Source: Nitrospirota bacterium
Lineage (GTDB): Bacteria; Nitrospirota; Nitrospiria; SBBL01; JAADHI01
Direction: 5' to 3'
Length of the DNA: 33,655 nt
NCBI GenBank assembly: GCA_029261165.1
Contig: JAJDBV010000006.1
Span: 1 to 33,655 of the forward strand
Part shown: one piece after another, positions 30,767-33,655 of the stretch
How the letters are laid out: every line of letters starts with the position of its first letter
Numbering within the stretch: the stretch's first letter is position 1
Program-made: the position numbers and the translations under genes
The notes under the pieces: model-generated
The model's input: only the letters and a program-made list of their open reading frames with translations
Told to the model about the DNA's origin: nothing
The model's database searches: none

Positions 30767-32263
30767 TTGAATAACAACGATAAGTTAGGTGTCAAACGCC
30801 TGGGTTTTTCCATCTTCTTGCTCATTGCTGGGATTATTATTGGGATCGTCCTGGTTTCGGAGTTCCACACTATTCCGCCAGGGCAGGCTGTGGATGGGGC
30901 CATTGCAATAAAACCGCGTTCTATTGACGGAACACAACAGGCCTTTGTTGAAATATCGAAGGCGGTCACACCGGCTGTTGTCAATATCTCGACGTCCCGA
31001 AGAAGGCAGGATGGGGACGATTCATCAGGCTTTCCTTTTAATGACCCGCTATTCAAGCGTTTTTTCGGTGGAAGTCCTTTCGAGAGGAAGGAATCACCGA
31101 AAGAAAGGAGATCTCAGAGTCTCGGTTCAGGCGTTATTGTTGACCCCGGTGGCTTAATTGTTACAAATAATCATGTGATTGAAAAAGCGGACGAGATCAA
31201 AGTTCTTTTGTCTGACAAGCGGGAATTTATCGGGAAGGTGGTGGGGACCGATCCAAAAAGTGACCTGGCCGTTATCAGGATAGATGCAGATAATCTGCCA
31301 ACCATTGCGTGGGGAGATTCCGGCACGCTTCAGGTGGGAGAGTATATTCTGGCCATTGGTAGCCCGTTTGGATTCACGCAGACCGTGACAATGGGAATCG
31401 TATCCGCTATTGGAAGGGCGAATGTCGGTCTTACAGATTATGAAGATTTTATTCAGACGGATGCCGCGATTAATCCGGGTAATTCTGGAGGAGCGATGGT
31501 GAATATAGAAGGTCAACTGGTCGGGATCAATACGGCGATCTTTACCCGAAGCGGTGGATATATGGGGATTGGGTTTGCTGTGCCGAGTACCATGGTCAAA
31601 TCTGTCGTAGACAGTCTTGTAACGAACGGAAGGGTTGTCCGGGGATGGCTGGGCGTTGCCATTCAGGAGGTTACGTCTCAACTGGCCAAGGGCTTCGGAC
31701 TGAAAGAGGTCAGAGGTGCTCTGGTGAGCGAGGTCATATCGAACAGCCCGGCGGAAAAGGCGGGATTTAAGCGGGGAGATGTCATCATTGCGTTTATGGG
31801 CCAGGCGATTGAGAATTCGAGCAAGCTGAGGAATATTGTTGCGAGAGCGGAAGTCGGGAGCCGTGGGAAGGTGAAGGTGATAAGGAACAAAAAAGAAGTT
31901 GATTTAGCTGTTGTAATTGAGGCTCAACCGAAAGATATGTTTGCCAGAGAGCGGGGAGAGGGAAAAGCAGTACCGAGTCTCAGTTTGGGCGGCATAGAGG
32001 TCGAGACCCTTACTTCGGAACTTGCCCTTCAACTTGATATAAGCCGCGGAGAGCGGGGTGTCGTTGTCATGCGCGTTGAGCCGGGGAGTTCTGCCGAAGA
32101 GGCAGGCCTACGACAGGGTGATCTTATTATGGAGGTCAATCACCAGGAAGTTCATAATACGAAAGATTATGAAGAAAGCCTTTCTAAAAGACCAGAGGGT
32201 GAAGCAATATTGCTCCTCATCCGACGGGGAGAGCGGACATTATTTCTAACGGTAACACCGTAA
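30767..32263 (+). CDS. degP: HtrA/DegP-family periplasmic serine protease
   Basis: This 498-residue trypsin-like protease/chaperone degrades misfolded envelope proteins. An uncleaved membrane anchor or signal lies at residues 12-31. The catalytic triad is His136 (NNHVIE), Asp166 (SDLAVI) and Ser240 (GNSGG). Two PDZ domains follow (about residues 290-385 and 405-495), with carboxylate-binding loops RGWLGV and SLGGIEV. A basic, disordered-looking segment (residues 103-117) precedes the protease domain, and a proline-containing linker precedes PDZ2. The start is TTG 30767 behind AAAGAGG. It is followed by the PIN/TRAM gene after an AT-rich 127-base gap. Confidence 0.93.
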   Translation: MNNNDKLGVKRLGFSIFLLIAGIIIGIVLVSEFHTIPPGQAVDGAIAIKPRSIDGTQQAFVEISKAVTPAVVNISTSRRRQDGDDSSGFPFNDPLFKRFFGGSPFERKESPKERRSQSLGSGVIVDPGGLIVTNNHVIEKADEIKVLLSDKREFIGKVVGTDPKSDLAVIRIDADNLPTIAWGDSGTLQVGEYILAIGSPFGFTQTVTMGIVSAIGRANVGLTDYEDFIQTDAAINPGNSGGAMVNIEGQLVGINTAIFTRSGGYMGIGFAVPSTMVKSVVDSLVTNGRVVRGWLGVAIQEVTSQLAKGFGLKEVRGALVSEVISNSPAEKAGFKRGDVIIAFMGQAIENSSKLRNIVARAEVGSRGKVKVIRNKKEVDLAVVIEAQPKDMFARERGEGKAVPSLSLGGIEVETLTSELALQLDISRGERGVVVMRVEPGSSAEEAGLRQGDLIMEVNHQEVHNTKDYEESLSKRPEGEAILLLIRRGERTLFLTVTP

Positions 32264-32275
32264 AATAGGACTCTT

Positions 32276-32304
32276 TTGAGGAGATTATAAATATAAAGTA
32301 TGAT
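32276..32304 (+). promoter_or_regulatory. Candidate promoter for the PIN/TRAM-ispD operon
   Basis: TTGAGG (32276-32281), a 17-bp spacer and TATGAT (32299-32304) lie in a strongly AT-rich stretch just after the htrA stop, about 86 bases before the ATG at 32391. Confidence 0.4.
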
Positions 32305-32390
32305 GACAATAATATTTTATAATAAATTGATATGTAAGGGGATTTATATAAATTTAATGCTAACTCATACATTAAAGGAAGGATACAAAA

Positions 32391-33422
32391 ATGCTAAAAA
32401 CATATACAATATATGTCTTTTTTGGACTATTAAGTACCCTAATCGGTTTTTCAATCGCGACACGCCTGGAGATCGGGAATTCCTACATGGGTGGCGGAGT
32501 GGGTTTTCTGCTCGGACTGATTGTGATGGCCTTTGGATCGCTTTTAGAAAAGAGTGGGGTAAAAAGATCCTTATGGGGATTAATGGGATTTGGCCTTGGG
32601 GCGCTGATGAGCGGACTATTAAACTTCCTGGTCGAACCGGTTTTTCCTCTGAGCCCTTCGGTCTCCTTGGTCTGGAAGGGGTTTTCCCTTCTGTTTTTTA
32701 CTTACATGGGGACCCTGCTTTCTCTAAAAATAGAAAATGATCCGTCACTATTGGTTATGGGGGCCTCTCCTGGAGACGATCCGGATATATCCAATAAAAA
32801 ACTGTTGGACACCAGCGTTATTATTGATGGAAGAATCGCCGATCTGTGTGAGACCGGTTTTTTGGAGGGGGTTTTTATCATCCCTCAGTTTATACTCCAG
32901 GAGCTTCAACATATTGCGGATTCCTCTGACTCGATAAAAAGAGCGCGAGGGCGCAGGGGGCTTGATGTCCTGCACCGGATACAAGACATGACCGATATCG
33001 ACGTTCGCATTGTGGATGATGATTTTCCTAAGATTAGAGAGGTCGATTCCAAGCTCGTTGCACTGGGGAAAAAGATCTCAGCCAAGGTTGTCACGAATGA
33101 CCTGAACTTGAATAAGGTTTCAGAGCTTCAGGGCGTGCGTGTTTTAAATATTAATCAACTCTGCAACGCTTTAAAGCCAGTCGTTCTTCCCGGTGAGGTG
33201 ATGCGTGTCTTCGTTCTGAAAGAGGGAAAGGAACTTGGACAGGGGATTGCCTACCTGGATGATGGAACCATGATTGTCGTAGATGATGCAAGGAAACGAA
33301 TCGGTAAAAATGTCGATATTGTTGTCACCAGTGTCTTACAGACGCCGGCCGGAAGGATGATTTTTAGTCGCGTTCGAGGCGAACCGGATCGTTCGGAAGT
33401 CTCATCAGTGAGAAAAAATTAA
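32391..33422 (+). CDS. PIN/TRAM-domain membrane protein (YacL family)
   Basis: This 343-residue protein has about four N-terminal membrane helices (residues 5-25, 32-52, 60-82, 92-112). A PIN nuclease domain follows (about 136-255: [15 protein letters not shown] with the first acidic residues, [27 protein letters not shown] with later ones), and then a TRAM RNA-binding domain (about 262-325). Together these suggest a membrane-tethered ribonuclease, though the family's substrate is unproven. AAGGAAGGAT precedes ATG 32391. Its TAA overlaps the ispD ATG as TAATG, an arrangement found in many bacteria. Confidence 0.92.
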   Translation: MLKTYTIYVFFGLLSTLIGFSIATRLEIGNSYMGGGVGFLLGLIVMAFGSLLEKSGVKRSLWGLMGFGLGALMSGLLNFLVEPVFPLSPSVSLVWKGFSLLFFTYMGTLLSLKIENDPSLLVMGASPGDDPDISNKKLLDTSVIIDGRIADLCETGFLEGVFIIPQFILQELQHIADSSDSIKRARGRRGLDVLHRIQDMTDIDVRIVDDDFPKIREVDSKLVALGKKISAKVVTNDLNLNKVSELQGVRVLNINQLCNALKPVVLPGEVMRVFVLKEGKELGQGIAYLDDGTMIVVDDARKRIGKNVDIVVTSVLQTPAGRMIFSRVRGEPDRSEVSSVRKN

Positions 33423-33655
33423 TGGTCTTTGCCATTATCCCGGCAGCAGGGCGGGGTGAGCGATTCGGTGGGAAAACGAAGAAGCAATTTCTCGGTCTAG
33501 ACGGCGTTCCTCTCCTTATTCATACCTTGAGTGTTTTTCAGAAATCTTCTCTGGTGGATGAGGTTATCCCTGTTGTCAATCAGGGTGATCAATCTTTTAC
33601 AGAACAGATGATTTCAGGTTATGCACTTGCCAAGGTCAAGAAAGTTCTTCCTGGA
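33422..33655 (+). CDS. ispD: 2-C-methyl-D-erythritol 4-phosphate cytidylyltransferase, N-terminal 78 codons, partial
   Basis: This is the third enzyme of the non-mevalonate (MEP) isoprenoid pathway, transferring CMP from CTP to MEP. The nucleotide-binding signature AIIPAAGRGERFGGKTKKQF begins at residue 4 and contains the glycine-rich loop and catalytic Arg and Lys. GVPLLIHTL follows. The gene is cut by the right edge, about one third being visible. ATG 33422 overlaps the upstream stop by one base, so translation is coupled. Confidence 0.93.
   Translation, partial: MVFAIIPAAGRGERFGGKTKKQFLGLDGVPLLIHTLSVFQKSSLVDEVIPVVNQGDQSFTEQMISGYALAKVKKVLPG

Overview
The window is 33.7 kb of bacterial chromosome, about half GC by eye. 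It is densely packed with metabolic genes and has no rRNA, tRNA, CRISPR array, phage or recognisable transposase. A phosphate-selective-type porin, a lipoprotein with a lipobox, several signal peptides and an HtrA protease indicate a diderm (Gram-negative-type) cell. The PIN/TRAM-ispD junction, an etfBA-fixC-like module next to beta-oxidation genes, an aapJQMP transporter and a CCAEP-tail radical SAM protein fit an environmental lineage of the Nitrospirota or Desulfobacterota kind. The sequence alone does not settle the phylum. At least seven genes use GTG or TTG starts, judged from Shine-Dalgarno position.

Layout. 1-2439 (-): the N-terminal 813 codons of glutamate synthase large subunit (gltB), cut by the window edge. 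2780-6344 (+): a DUF4399 secreted protein, a flavin-reductase-like protein, a delta-class carbonic anhydrase lipoprotein and an OprP-type porin. 6587-9204 (+): a three-gene operon of a metallo-beta-lactamase-fold hydrolase, a stand-alone cobalamin-binding protein and a thiolase homologue lacking the usual nucleophilic cysteine. 9334-11180 (-): a small secreted protein translationally coupled to a B12-binding/radical SAM enzyme with a CCAEP tail. 11312-15841 (-): the aapJQMP general amino-acid ABC transporter, with a perfect 24-bp palindrome over its presumed promoter. 16131-24607 (+): a fatty-acid degradation block (acyl-CoA ligase, thiolase, 3-hydroxyacyl-CoA dehydrogenase, enoyl-CoA hydratase, EtfB, EtfA, FixC-like quinone oxidoreductase) that would pass beta-oxidation electrons to the membrane quinone pool. 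No acyl-CoA dehydrogenase and no FixX ferredoxin are present. 24677-28267 (-): a PilZ protein, a LuxR-type regulator, a DUF192 protein and an FAD monooxygenase. 28444-33655: a YrfG-like nucleotidase (+), bioA (-), an HtrA protease (+), a PIN/TRAM membrane protein (+) and the start of ispD (+).

The most distinctive feature is a set of six dispersed, non-coding, hairpin-forming elements of 120-158 bp. Two belong to family A (5054-5176, 9203-9322) and four to family B (12050-12189, 14671-14810, 17801-17958, 30557-30703). They have imperfect terminal inverted repeats and sit directly against gene ends. In two cases the element contains the stop codon of the upstream gene. In one case it supplies the ribosome-binding site and first codons of aapP. 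Families A and B share architecture and may be distant relatives. Other points for follow-up are the cysteine-less thiolase operon, its near-leaderless first gene, the radical SAM/secreted protein pair, and the bacterial delta carbonic anhydrase.
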